From positions 36,390,035 through 36,454,034 of the forward strand of contig CM055110.1 in assembly GCA_029204225.1 (NCBI GenBank): a stretch of 64,000 nucleotides of DNA. Direction: 5' to 3'. Position 1 is the first letter of the stretch; the number at the start of each line of letters is the position of its first letter. Source of the DNA: Diphasiastrum complanatum (taxonomy: Eukaryota; Streptophyta; Lycopodiopsida; Lycopodiales; Lycopodiaceae). The position numbers were made by a program, and so were the translations under genes. Below, piece after piece: positions 24,822 through 36,122 of the stretch. The notes beneath the pieces were generated by a model that had not been told where the DNA came from, searched no databases, and worked only from the letters and a program-made list of their open reading frames with translations.

Positions 24822-26460
24822 TAGGTTGCTTTTAAGTTGCAAGTTGCAACTTCTGTTTGGAGCATTTTGGTAATTTTAGAGCATCAGGATCCCAAAGACA
24901 CTGATTTGTTAAAACTAGTTTATTACAATTAGATACAAAGGTTGATTATTATTAAGGGCATTTGGAGGTAGGTGTACCTGATCATTCAAAGATATCTTGA
25001 CTTGGGTGCTTGCTTCATTTTCAACATCTTTTTATGGCTGTAGTTCATCAGAGTGAGCTCCTCCCTTGCCATGTTCACACTTCCAACCATCATATTAGCA
25101 TCCAAAAAAATTTGCTGTTACCAGTCGGGTTTGAAAGCTGACTTGTCTTTTCTATATATCTTCTTCAATGTTATCAATTTTAACAAAAAACTTCTTCCAG
25201 AGGTCTATTCTTTGAGCTAATTTTAACAGAACATGCAATTCTCATTATTGACAATTTCCAAAATTTTCTCATTTTTATATTTTAACTAGTATGACAGTAT
25301 GCTGATATTTTGGTTTTAGACTTATCATGTTCTGCGGTGATCTGCTGCCCACCTCTCTATACCTCCTCGGTTGATTATCTGGCCATAAATCTTGAACAAT
25401 CAATTTCCAAGTTTTTTCACATATAATAACATTTGAAACTCGCATATCAATGTGCGTAAAATATATGCTTCTTTATTTGCCTTCAATTTTTGCAAGTGAT
25501 ATTTTCTTTATCATCAGTGTTTGACCCTAGTGCCTAAAATTAGTGGCACAGGTTTGAACTGGACTGTCTGAATTGGCCAGATGTCCTGTGTGGTGAGACT
25601 GAGTTTGGAGCATTTTAATATGTAGTGGTTGTTAGTGATGTCTGATGTGTGATGTGTATAGGCTAGTGGTTGTGCCTGATGTGTGATGGTCAGCTTGTAA
25701 TTGACTTTTGCTAGATTTTGGGAATTTATTTTACATTATGTTTCAAGCTGCCAGGAAACAATGGTCATCTATGTCTTTGTAGAAACGTGCAATGAAATCA
25801 AGTATGAAATACTATGAACAAGTTTTAAACATGAATTGGTAATAAAAAATGGTAGAAGTACAAAAACATATAACATCAATTGTCCACAAAAAATGATCGT
25901 TATATACACTGAAATAACAAATGCCTATTATGTAAAATATAGCTTCCATTCTTGATGGATAGTTGGGCTTCATAAAGATGATCATTATGCAACAAAATAT
26001 GCTTTTCAAAAACATAATGGATTTTTGGTGACTATTTTGCCCATTTCTCAACAGATTAAAAAGCAGAATAGTTACCTGTTTTTTTTTTTTTAAATTTAGT
26101 GCAGATTTTGCCCGGATGAATTTCCAGTCGGTTCTTGCTACTAACTTTTCTAAATGTTAGAAAGAACAAACAAGATTCTCAGATTAATCTATAGATCAAC
26201 AGAACTGAAAACAAGAAACAATAAACTATATATTTACTAGCATAATGACAATTCAAAGATCAAGAAATACCCATCTTTTGATTTTTGAATAGCCCAAGAA
26301 CATCAAGAATTGGAATGTCTAGATTATGCAAGGTCTACTCCACTTTTTCAGCCTGTTTAGTTTACTTGTATGCTAAAATTACTTTAAAACAAGAACAAGA
26401 AATTTATTTCACTCTAAGCAGGAAATTAATTTATTCCACAACCAATCCACAACCACATTG
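24822..26460. other. RPL19 3' flank; no gene recognised
   Basis: Presumed 3' UTR, then AT-rich intergenic DNA. I see no transposon protein. A minus-strand open frame at 25812-26051 has no family resemblance. Confidence 0.4.
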
Positions 26461-26660
26461 AAGAAATGCTTCTTGGTTTCCAAGGGAAGGCTCGAACTTG
26501 AGACCAAAGAAACTTTGGATGTCAAGCTAACCAATTGAGCCAACTCCCTTGGGTATTAAGAAATGCTTCTTGGTTTCCAAGGGGAGGCTCGAACTTGGGA
26601 CCAAAGAAACTTTGGATGCCAAGCTAACCAGTTGAGCCAACCCCGTTGGGTGGGTATTAA
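26461..26660 (-). repeat. Two tandem tRNA-like (SINE-head-like) units
   Basis: Two units of about 100 bp (approximately 26466-26560 and 26568-26655) are about 90 percent identical by eye. On the minus strand each has an A-box-like TTGGCTCAACTGGTTAGCTTGG and a B-box-like AAGTTCGAGCCT spaced about 40 bp apart, as in a tRNA gene. The stems do not close as a normal cloverleaf. A tandem pair of tRNA-derived elements, such as a SINE head, is the likely origin. Confidence 0.55.
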
Positions 26661-27109
26661 GAAATGGAATTGCATGTTCATAAAAGAATCACCCAAGAAA
26701 GTTGTCATGAACAAGGAGTTTCAAGAATGCCAAAAACTCGTGGAGGATCTTATTCAAACAAATTTCAAGTGGAATTGGCTCTTTCACTAGAGGTCACCAT
26801 CAAAAGGTGGCTCACTCTAATTTATTTAAGAGGCCTTTACTTGCATTTATTACATTGCCTAGAAATATCACTAGCTCCTACATGGTCATTCTTTCTTTTG
26901 GGATTCACCATGAGGCTCACATGAATTAGAACTGTATTCCTAGTTAGTATTCCTCGGCTCTCATCTTCGTCCTTCTGAGACCTCCTCGGTCTAGGGTGAG
27001 AGGTGCTCTTTATAACAACTCAGTTCGGCATCTTGGAGATTCTTTGAAATTTGCCAGCATTAAGCTATATGCTATTGAAGACTAAAAGGGTGTCAATTGA
27101 ATTTAAGGG

Positions 27110-27278
27110 CAAGAGTCAAAAGGGTAGGGTGATGAAGGAATTACACTGAACAAGGTAAATTTATGATTAGTGATTTGTGAAATACATCTTGATTATCAAT
27201 CTATGTATGATCTACAATCACCAAGCCTTAGGAGATCACAATCACACTTTTGGGCACTTGCACACATGTGAATTTCAA
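27110..27278 (+). mobile_element. 3' end of an LTR next to a Met-tRNA primer site
   Basis: The sequence up to TTTCAACA at 27275 is followed by a copia primer site, so it should be the end of a 5' LTR. The beginning cannot be placed because no second copy is present. It contains a CACACATGTG palindrome like those of family D. Confidence 0.45.
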
Positions 27279-27292
27279 CATGGTATCAGAGC
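27279..27292 (+). other. Primer-binding site, initiator Met-tRNA
   Basis: TGGTATCAGAGCC follows AACA and is followed by TACC. The internal region after it (27300-27880) holds no recognisable gag. Confidence 0.75.
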
Positions 27293-27885
27293 CTACCTAA
27301 GATATCCATGTATCTATCAAGTTATGTGGAAAAATTTGCCTTTTGACTGAATATGGCCATGATACTTATGCAACACATCTTTATGATGCTTTTGAAACTC
27401 GAAGATTTTCACAAAGTTGTATGAACAGGAGAGCATAAAGCATGATGGAAAAGTGCTATAAGTGAAAAAATTGTCTCTATCAAATAAAATTAGAGTATTT
27501 TGCACTTTGTATTTGTAGTAAATGTACCTTCCCCATTTGCATGATGCCTTTCTCTCTTTTTATTTATAGTAAGCACACATGATAGGTTTATAAGGTGCAT
27601 TTACTCGCGTCTATTTTGAGTAGGTCTGAATAGCACATTTAAGCGTTCTTGCACATACACGAGAAGAACGATGCTTCACATATATTATTGGAAGGTACTT
27701 GCAAAGAGCAATTGGAGTTATGGTGGTTTCACATAGAAGGGATGAAAGTGAGTTTACAAAAAATGGACACCGTCCTCCCCCCCCTTTCTAGCCGTAGTAA
27801 TAGGATCACATGCTTTCGTATGAGGCATCTTTTTTGGAGGTAAGAGCAAGTGGCCCAATTGACAATAAAGCCATGGCATCGATTG

Positions 27886-28801
27886 TGCTGGATTTATTTT
27901 CTCTAGCACCTAAATCCCATTTTAATTTGCCTCCATTCATGTTGCATATTTACTCGCGTTGTCGCACAGTTTGCATATTCACATGTAAATTTTCACAGGT
28001 GATGAAAAGACGAAAAGCAAAGGCTGACGTCACACCCTCTTCACACTCATGCAGCTGCGCTAACAAACTAGATGACGACTGCAGCCACCCACGATCTCCT
28101 ACAGACAGCACATCCACCCTGTACTTTGTTCATCTGCACACCTGTAACATTATGTATATATTGAATACCATTTGCGTATTCATCAACAACAAGGAAGGAG
28201 TTAGCAAGCGAGAGAGAACGAAGAAGAGAAGCTTATCAGAGATAGACAAAAAGTAGATGCTTTGTGCATTGATTCTTTAATTTGTCAGCAATAAGGTTTC
28301 ATTCCTTTTACAGTTTGAATAAGCTTCGTAGGGCACACGGTTTCATCTGCTACTGTCTTGTGCTCTACCGTATTCTGCGTTCAGCTATGTTTATTATTCA
28401 TTTTGTCTGATCTTTCTAGTTGCTCTTTCTGGTAATAGACGACTAACATTTAGTCTTGTCTTTCGCAAATGTTTCACGACTAATTATCAGTCGAGCACTA
28501 TCTCGCTCTTCTCGAATCATTCACGATACATAATTTGTCTAGCTATTTGCGACAAATTATTCTTCTGGCGCTTCGTTTGTTAATGTTTGGCTACATAATA
28601 AAAAACGACCATGATTTCCATCACTAACGTTCTGTTCGTTCTGATAGGCATAGTCATGCTTTCGGAGAGAGTCGCATAGCTCGTTCCGCTGCACACGAAC
28701 AATTCTTGTTCGAGTTCGTCTCTCGTTCGTGTTTCGTGTCTCGTTCGTGTTCGTCTTGCCCCTCTGAGCTAATTTTTTTTTTTTTTTTGGTGTTTCTAAC
28801 A
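27886..28801 (+). mobile_element. Solo LTR, family B, about 916 bp
   Basis: It begins TGCTGGATTTATTTTCTC, matching the LTR-B start at 2624, and ends GTGTTTCTAACA. Its 3' half matches 6829-7240. It contains a CTTTTTCATC-free U3, the conserved box near 28610-28660 (TTTCCATCACTAACG ... TGATAGGCATAGTCATGC) and CGTTCGTGT repeats near the end. No primer site or polypurine tract adjoins it, so it is a solo LTR. Flanking pentamers do not match, so a target duplication is not preserved or the edges are slightly off. Confidence 0.65.
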
Positions 28802-30511
28802 TATGACACCTTTCTCAACTCTCGCTACTCTCCCTCTCTCCAACAAATTGGATATGGGCTTTTGGTCCCAGTAATGACCTAGGGCCAAGTCAACATATAA
28901 GGGGACTTCCCTTGCCAAGTGGACCATGGGTTTGGCATCTATTCATGTTCCATAGGGTGCACATATTCCCTTGTGTCATGCGAACAACATTAACAAGTGG
29001 AATCTCTATGTCATTTTGCAATTTTTCCAAGGAAGGCTTATATAATTCATCTTCATAACTGAGTCTTCAAGCCACTGATGCCTCATACTATATATATTTT
29101 CAATGTTCAATGACCATTTTTACAATTATGGTCCATTCTCTAGATGAAATTTTGACCTTGCAAATAGTAATGAAAGTGGGTAATATTCCACATTGAAGGG
29201 TAACATTCACCATTAATTGGAGCATAGCTTTGATTACCTCTCTTTCAACACCTCGCTACAATAAGATTTGACTCTTTTCTCATTCTTACATCTTTGTGAT
29301 AGTACAACACTTAGACCACCTAGTCACCAATTTACTTCCAACAAAGATGGTCGTTTCGAATTGGGTTGTGCAAGTATTGAGGCTATAGTAAGCCTCTTCT
29401 CGTGTGTTGCTTGGTTCAGTAGTAATAGTTTAAGCATCCTCCATTGGCAATTGATCTCAAATGGGAAATGGTTCATGAACCTTACATCCAAATGCTAGCT
29501 TGAAATTGGGGCCCACTGTTTTTTTTATAGAATTTGCATTTTCTAGAGGTGTTTAGTTAATTACAATTCTTCAATTATCTCCCAAATCACCCATCCTTTG
29601 GCACATGGTGCATCATAGCTGACAACTTGGAGCTACTTGTCCCATTCTTTGAAACTTTTTACATATTGATTTAACCCTCTGAATGGAAAGTCCATCATGT
29701 TTCTAGATTGATTGAAATTGAAACAATGATGCTAATATATGATCTTCATTTCCTTGTTGCTCACAATGAACACTCGAAGCATCTTGCAATCTCTTGTGAT
29801 TGCCAAAAGCCATTAGGTATTTCAAATCTTTGTGCACAAATGACAAGGGAGCACTCCCTTAGCTAAAATGATAAACATCAACTCATGAGTCACTTTCCAC
29901 TTGCACAAGATTCAAACCATTTTGTGTTGGTGCTACAACAAACAAAACAAATTTGATAACTTCTCCCTCATCTTAGGGACACAACAACACATTACAATGA
30001 ATTAGCTCCGTATTGTCATATAAAAAGGCATTGACATCGCACCTAGCATTCTTCAAATGTGTGTGTGTGTGTATTTCACCCATGAGTGGTATATACCCTG
30101 TCATATTCATCATTATTGATGATTCACACCATTGAGAATATGATCAAATTATAAAATATAATCAATGCATACCTTAGCAAAGTTCACACATGTACGTATA
30201 CCTAATACAACATAGTATTAGATTGAATCAAATAATTGAGTAACAACATGTCAACTTTGATTGCATACTTCTTGATACAAGATAGTTGAGCACTAATGGT
30301 TATGAATGGCAACTCACTCACACTCCCTACTATCCACATGTTCCAATCTTCATTGCTTCCCACAACCTAGAGATACTGTATTTGTGCTCTTGAAAAGATG
30401 AAGAAGATTGAATCCATATGATCAGTCTCTTGTTCTTCATTGTCAATTTACCTTTGATAGCTAGGTATTAGATGCATTATTTTGTATTTCCTTTTACCCC
30501 CTTACACATCA
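28802..30511. other. No gene recognised
   Basis: AT-rich intergenic DNA of 1.7 kb. Neither strand shows a transposon or host protein I can name. A short GT microsatellite lies at 30059-30072. Confidence 0.4.
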
Positions 30512-30936
30512 TGAAGAGATGTGATCTATTCATAGTTGACCTGCATGGAGGTTGCATGGTTTCATGCACAGGACTCCACTCTCTATATAATGAGGTAGGG
30601 ATTCTCACGTCAACATATTGTGTTTAGGTTACCAGTTTCTCTCTTCTCCTCTTTTCATGCATAGGACTCTACTCTCTATATAATGAGGTAGGGATTCTCC
30701 TGTCGACATATTGGGTTTAGGTTACCAGTTTCTCTCTTCTCTCTATATAATGAGGTAGGGATTCTCCTGTCGACATATTGGGTTTAGGTTACCAGTTTCT
30801 TTTCTTGCTTCACATGGCATGGCTTGGGGGCTAGATCCAAGTTTGATCTAGGATTGGTTGGGCGGTTTGGCTCCATAGTCTCTTCTATTGTGTTCTCCTA
30901 TCCTCATCTTAGGGGCAATCCTTTAGGGTCTTTACA
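30512..30936 (+). mobile_element. LTR family C with triplicated core promoter
   Basis: It starts TGAAGAGATGTGATC and ends GGGTCTTTACA just before a Met-tRNA primer site. The other C copy (56922-56653, minus) is 270 bp. This one is 425 bp because a segment around CTCTATATAATGAGGTAGGG is present three times (TATA boxes at 30581, 30674 and 30741). The downstream part (GGGGGCTAGATCCAAG, GGCGGTTTGGCTCCATAG) is single copy and aligns with the other LTR. Confidence 0.8.
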
Positions 30937-30950
30937 TTGGTATCAGAGCA
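30937..30950 (+). other. Primer-binding site, initiator Met-tRNA
   Basis: TTGGTATCAGAGCA directly follows the family C LTR end. No gag is recognisable downstream, and 380 bp later a piece of the same LTR recurs. Confidence 0.8.
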
Positions 30951-31327
30951 CGACTAAGATGCGGTCTTGGATAGGAGTGGAGGCAAGCTATACATCGGAT
31001 TTGGAAGATAGAGGCACTTGGATTTACATCTCGGTTGGAGTGTTTTTTTCTCAAGGGAGTTATAATTGGATTCACTAATTCAGGCTTGTACATGCTTTTC
31101 GAAACTGGGGATAGAGTGCTCTTCTGCTTGTTCAATTTTGAGTAGAGACACAAAGAATTAGTGTGAATCATCTGCAATTCCCTGTTTCGTTTTGAGAAAT
31201 CTTTCAGTGACTGTAGAAACTGCAACCCTGTTAAATCAGGTTGCTTGTTTCTATACAGGATTCTGTTTGGTTAAAGTTTTTATAGCATACTTTAATCCAT
31301 AATGTTCTGATTCACTCCATCTTGTTT

Positions 31328-31408
31328 GGGCGGTTTGGCTCCATAGTCTCTTCTATTGTGTTATCCTATACTCATCTTAGAGGTAATCCTTTAGGGTCTT
31401 TACAATAA
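31328..31408 (+). mobile_element. Family C LTR fragment (3' end only)
   Basis: TTGGGCGGTTTGGCTCCATAG through GGGTCTTTACAA repeats 30867-30936 with few changes. It may be the remains of the 3' LTR of a very short element whose internal region is only about 380 bp. Confidence 0.7.
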
Positions 31409-32539
31409 GTGTTGCTAGTTGGTATGGGTCAGCAAGGAGCTTGAAAAACTTAGGACTTGTCAAGATAGTTAACTCTACATTGGTAATTTGAGTTGCGACA
31501 TAAAGGTTGTAAAAGCCTATATGTGTTTGAGACCTCTTGGAACTTTAGGTTGTTCCTAGAAGCAACAACAAATATAAAAGCAATGAAATATTTTGCATCC
31601 AATTTTTGCAAATACGAAGATCATGTAGGAATTCAAATTTCAAGCAAGATTTTGATGTTAAAAAAACATTTGTTTCCTTAATAGCAGGAAAGGGGCTTGC
31701 TGATCATAACAAACACACTTACATTTTGAAGAAAATGGAACCTGCAACCACTAAGGCTAATCAATAAAAGAAACAGAGCGTTACAAGCTGATTTAATGCC
31801 CATCAGCTGTTTGTTAGACCAAATACAAGAGACTGGCACCAAAAGGATATGCTTGCTTGCTAATTGTCCAAAATGAACTTGTGCAAATGGCTTGTAATAT
31901 GCATCACTGCAAACCTTTCTTTTTCTGGGTTGTGGATTCCATAACAGCCCAGGTGAATAGTTCATCATCCTGAATACTAGTTAAAAAGTTCAGCCCCAAT
32001 GTGGCCACCAAGGAGAGATTTATAGCTGTAAAGGACTGATTGCCAAAAATAAATGGTGTGATTTTATTTATCTTTGAGTCCATGACTCTTAATCTCTAAA
32101 CCATCATCAAGCTCAACCCGGTTTCATGCCAGCAACCTCTATGAGCCAGATTAACTAACCCTTCTCTCTCTTAGTAGTGTTGGCTTACGTTGATTGTAAT
32201 GCCTAAACCACTAATTTGATTGATATCTCCAGACATATATGCCTTTCTGTACAGATGAATGGTGACTGTTCAAAATTGTCATTCATTGGCCCTAGCTTTC
32301 CTTTTTCGGATTCATTCCATATTCTTAACACGGACGGGTTGAAGCTGCCCTTCCACAAATGACATTCTTCTGTCATCTTTTGCAAAATCAACATTCTGAT
32401 TATTGATTGGTACTTGAAAGGTCCTCATATTTCAACTCTTCGGGCTCAAGTGACATGAATTTTGAAGGTTCCACTTTATCTGTTTTGTTGCCATAGGGAT
32501 GATTAGAATTCTTTCTTGTACAAGATTTGCTTGAATGAT
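31409..32539. other. No gene recognised; 3' flank of the LOTUS-like gene
   Basis: AT-rich sequence. The part nearest 32540 should contain the 3' UTR of the minus-strand gene that ends there. No other coding signal is supported. Confidence 0.4.
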
Positions 32540-35500
32540 CTACCAAGTCAAGCTTTGCTGTCCAGACCCCACAGTCACTTCATTTACAGATGGTACCATT
32601 GCAACTGAAATACTACTTGAATTTCCAGTTCTTTCAAGGACCCTTCCCCCCTCAGTGTCTGCTTCATAACCTTCTATGAGAGTAGAGGCTCCTCTTTGAC
32701 TACTTTTATCATCCACATCCCTCAGGGTACTCTGAAGTTTATTATTATCATCATTTGTGTAAGCTGCACCAAAAACATCACGCAATGGATTGTACTGAAT
32801 GTCATCAGATGACAAACCCAGAAGTAGTGCATCAGCTGGTACAGGATCGTCTACCCTACCAGCTAAGTTGTACATATCAAGACTATCAATTTTATATTTA
32901 TTCATTAGATCTACCATATCTTCAAGAAAAGTAAACACTGGAGATACGAGGCCTTTCCTTGATCCTCTGTATCCATATTTGTAGAGTTTCAAGCCTAGAG
33001 AACTTCCAGCAAAATCGCTATACCAACCTTCCAGAAGCTCAACCCACAAACCGCCAGAGTTTTTCAAAAGAGCCCAATACAGTATTTGCCTTAGGCCTGC
33101 TTTAGTAGCAGCTATAATTCTTTGATTTTGGCATGTTTTCGATAGTTTCAAACGACCAGCACGCAAAGAATCTCTGCTGACAACATCTGGCATTGCATCC
33201 ATAAGAGACTTTACATCCTTATAACCATTCAAGTGAAGATTCTTCCCAGTTCTCTCCTTGAATATTGTGCAGAATTCATATAGTGAAAGTGCACAACCAT
33301 TGTACTTTGGGGAGCCCAGAATGAGACGAACTTGATGTTTTAAAGTGGGGCTAGGAAATGATTTTGATTTTGCCAAAGAGACATTTTGCAGCCTAGTAGC
33401 CTCCTCTAGGCCATGCTTTGTAGTTAAGCCTTTGGAATGGCTGAAGCATTTATTCTTTAAAGGACTTTCTTCTTCACTATGCTCATGTAGCTGTATAGTC
33501 TGATCAAAGTCAAAATTCAAGCTTTCTTCAGGAAAATCTAGAACAGGAAAGTTGGTACCTCGAAGCTTAATCATCAAAGAACCATTATCTTGGCATCCCA
33601 AGCGGATGAAGTCAACCATATCATGCAGCATCAAGCAGAATTCTGCAAAATAAGTCACATGGAAATCCTCGTTCTTTGAGATGAAACTGTAGTTGAAAGG
33701 CTTTCTTGCAGCATCTGTGATATATCCTTCAGCTACAAAAGTGTCCCAGAGGTCATCGGATAGAGATTGCTGCAAAGCACTCAAAAATTCACAGGAATCC
33801 ATTCCTTCAGGGTAGGATACCAAAAGGAAAGAGAAGATGGTTAATCTAAGCCCTGATCTCAATGTTTGTAAAATGCGCATATTGTCTTTGGATGGGAGGA
33901 GATATGCACATTCAGGCTTAGTGTCACTAAGAACTATTATATCTTGCCAGCTGTTGGCCAAATCTATGATGGAGCTGCATCCCAGTGTATTCAGGTTGAG
34001 TTTCAGGGAAAACATCTTTTCATAAGCCTCCTCTAGCTTACTTAGTTTGATCCCGGAAGTACAGACAGCAAGCAGCACCCTCAACTTAAACCTTGCCTGT
34101 AGGAATGATTCATCCTCAGAAAATGGTAAACAGATGTCAGAGCCATTAAGATTCTCATCACCCAAATTGCTTGAGAAAGCATAATCTTTGACAATGATGT
34201 GCTCCAAACAACCATCTGACACATTTCCTGAACCTGCAAGAAATCAATATTACAGCAATTGCTCAGCTTTAGAATTGAGGATCTCTTTTTGGTGAAGTCA
34301 AACAGCTTCCACTTTACGATTTCACAGATTGATGAGGGAAAACTTCATTAAAATAAGAAACATCAATAGAAAGCATATGTCTATCAAATGTTGATAGCAA
34401 TCAACCCTTTACACTCTAATTTATGCATCTTCTAACAAATTAACTGATTCTTTCTAGGAACTGCAGTGAAAGTATCCTTAACCATTTTTGCAGAATTAAC
34501 TGCAACTCACCTTCCAAAGAAGCAGCAGATACTTGTTCTTCACAGCCATCCAGCATTTCAACTTCCGCATGGGCAGCCTTAGTAGCCTTAGGCAAATGAC
34601 ATTGTTCTAGATCACTCTCATTAAAGTATGAGTTTGGATTTCTTTGGGTTAAACAGTCCCATGTTCTGTCCAACAATATCCCATCTGTCAAAGCTGGATC
34701 TTCGGCTCCTCTGCAGAGAAATATTTTGGAATTTTCAGAACCGTGGTTTCTCAAAGAAATAATATCTAGCATGTCACGGATCATGCTATCAACATTTGGT
34801 GTGCCATAAGCTAATTCAGTCAAAACTGTGGCAAGTGGTCTACCCATAACCCTAGAGCACTCCTGGACAAACTCATCCACCAGAAGGCCTTGGGAATGCA
34901 ATTTTACAATATCATAGACAATTCGTCTCAAGCCTGACCTTATTCCTGCAACCACACGGAAATTTTTGGAGGATTCTACAAGGTAGAGTTTTCTTTCCTC
35001 ATCAAGTAGCCTGCGTTGAACCACATGTGGCATGGCTCTACAGAGCCTTGCAGCTGTGCTAAAACCTGTCGCCTTTATACCTCTTCTAAACTTCTTTCTG
35101 TAAAACTGTTCAAAGGCAGATACACTACACCCTCCAGCTTCAAAGGCAGGAACAATCAGTATACATCTAACCTGGTACTGTAGTCTAGCCCGAAATTCTG
35201 GTTTCTGATCTAAATACTTTTGAAACTCTTTGTTCCACAAGTCCTGATCATAATCTTCAACAGTTTCAAGCTCTGGATCAGTCTCTGCATGCCAGTTCTG
35301 CCTGCCAGGACTTTCTAAGCTGTCTTCATAGTCATCCTCCCAAGTTTCTTCCTCTGTGTTATCGCAATTGGATTCAGTGGCAGTTTTGAATCCCAGATTC
35401 AGCTTCAATTGTTCAGCAGTCCCATGAAGGTCGCTGTGCGAAATTGGCCCCACTATCTCAGCATCATTTCCATAGTCCTCGTCTTCATAACCATCTTCGT

Positions 35501-36122
35501 CGTCTTCATCTTCATCTTCATCTTGATCATTATCTTCTTCAAAATTGTAATCCTTATCACTGTCTTCATCAGGATCATCATCCCCATCACCTCCACTGTA
35601 CTGCTTATCATCATCCTCGCCATCTTGATTGTTCTCATCAGCATTATAGTCATAACTACCATCTTCAGCATTCCAATTATCCTCGTCACCATCATTCTCA
35701 TCATCATTTTCTTCTTCAGTAGATTTATTCCCACTTTTTCTACAGTCACCATCCTGATTATCCCCACTGACATCTTCCTGATCATGAGCATACCAATAGT
35801 TATCTTTCACCCTGTGAAGTTTTTCTGTCCAACTCTTGCTTCTTTCATATTGCTCCAGTTCAATAGAAGACTCATACCTGACCCAAGACTCATTCAAAAA
35901 TATCTCTTTGAATCTTTCTTGTTGGCAGCACATCTCATATGTACAGTTCCTATGAATTTCCTTTCTATTATCAGCTAACCCTCCATATATACAAAAGCCG
36001 TGCATAACATTCTGGTTGCATAACAGTAATTGCTGAAGAAGCATCCCTGGCAAAGTTTTTGCAGATTTTTGGCTGCAATCCACCACCTGATTGAAAGGTT
36101 GAAGTGCACCTAAAAGGCCCAT
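32540..36122 (-). CDS. LOTUS/OST-HTH-like repeat protein with acidic domain, two coding exons
   Basis: Exon 1 is 36122-34511 and exon 2 is 34233-32540, joined across a 277-bp intron (donor GTGAGT, acceptor TTGCAG, phase 1), giving about 1,101 residues. An in-frame TAA lies 18 to 16 nt before the ATG, supporting this start. Residues 115-295 are strongly acidic (long Asp/Glu runs). Three domains resemble LOTUS/OST-HTH winged helices: about 310-383 (FSTAARLCRAMPHVV), 581-651 (LGCSSIIDLANSW) and 834-904 (GYKDVKSLMDAMPDVV). Each is followed by a second unit with a GLR start and a DM-D end (near 397-455, 662-748, 917-982). LOTUS domains bind RNA or partner helicases in animal germ granules and occur in plant NYN-type proteins. 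No NYN nuclease is visible. Function, probably RNA-related, is inference, and extra 5' exons are possible. Confidence 0.8.

Noticed and set aside
27881-28806. Target-site duplication of the solo family B LTR
   Set aside because: Flanking pentamers GATTG and TATGA do not match; the boundaries rest on family comparison only.
35409-35978. 189-codon plus-strand open frame, very rich in Ile and Val
   Set aside because: It is the reverse of the Asp/Glu-rich exon of the LOTUS-like gene (GAT/GAA read as ATC/TTC). It has no start context, no homology and no splicing.
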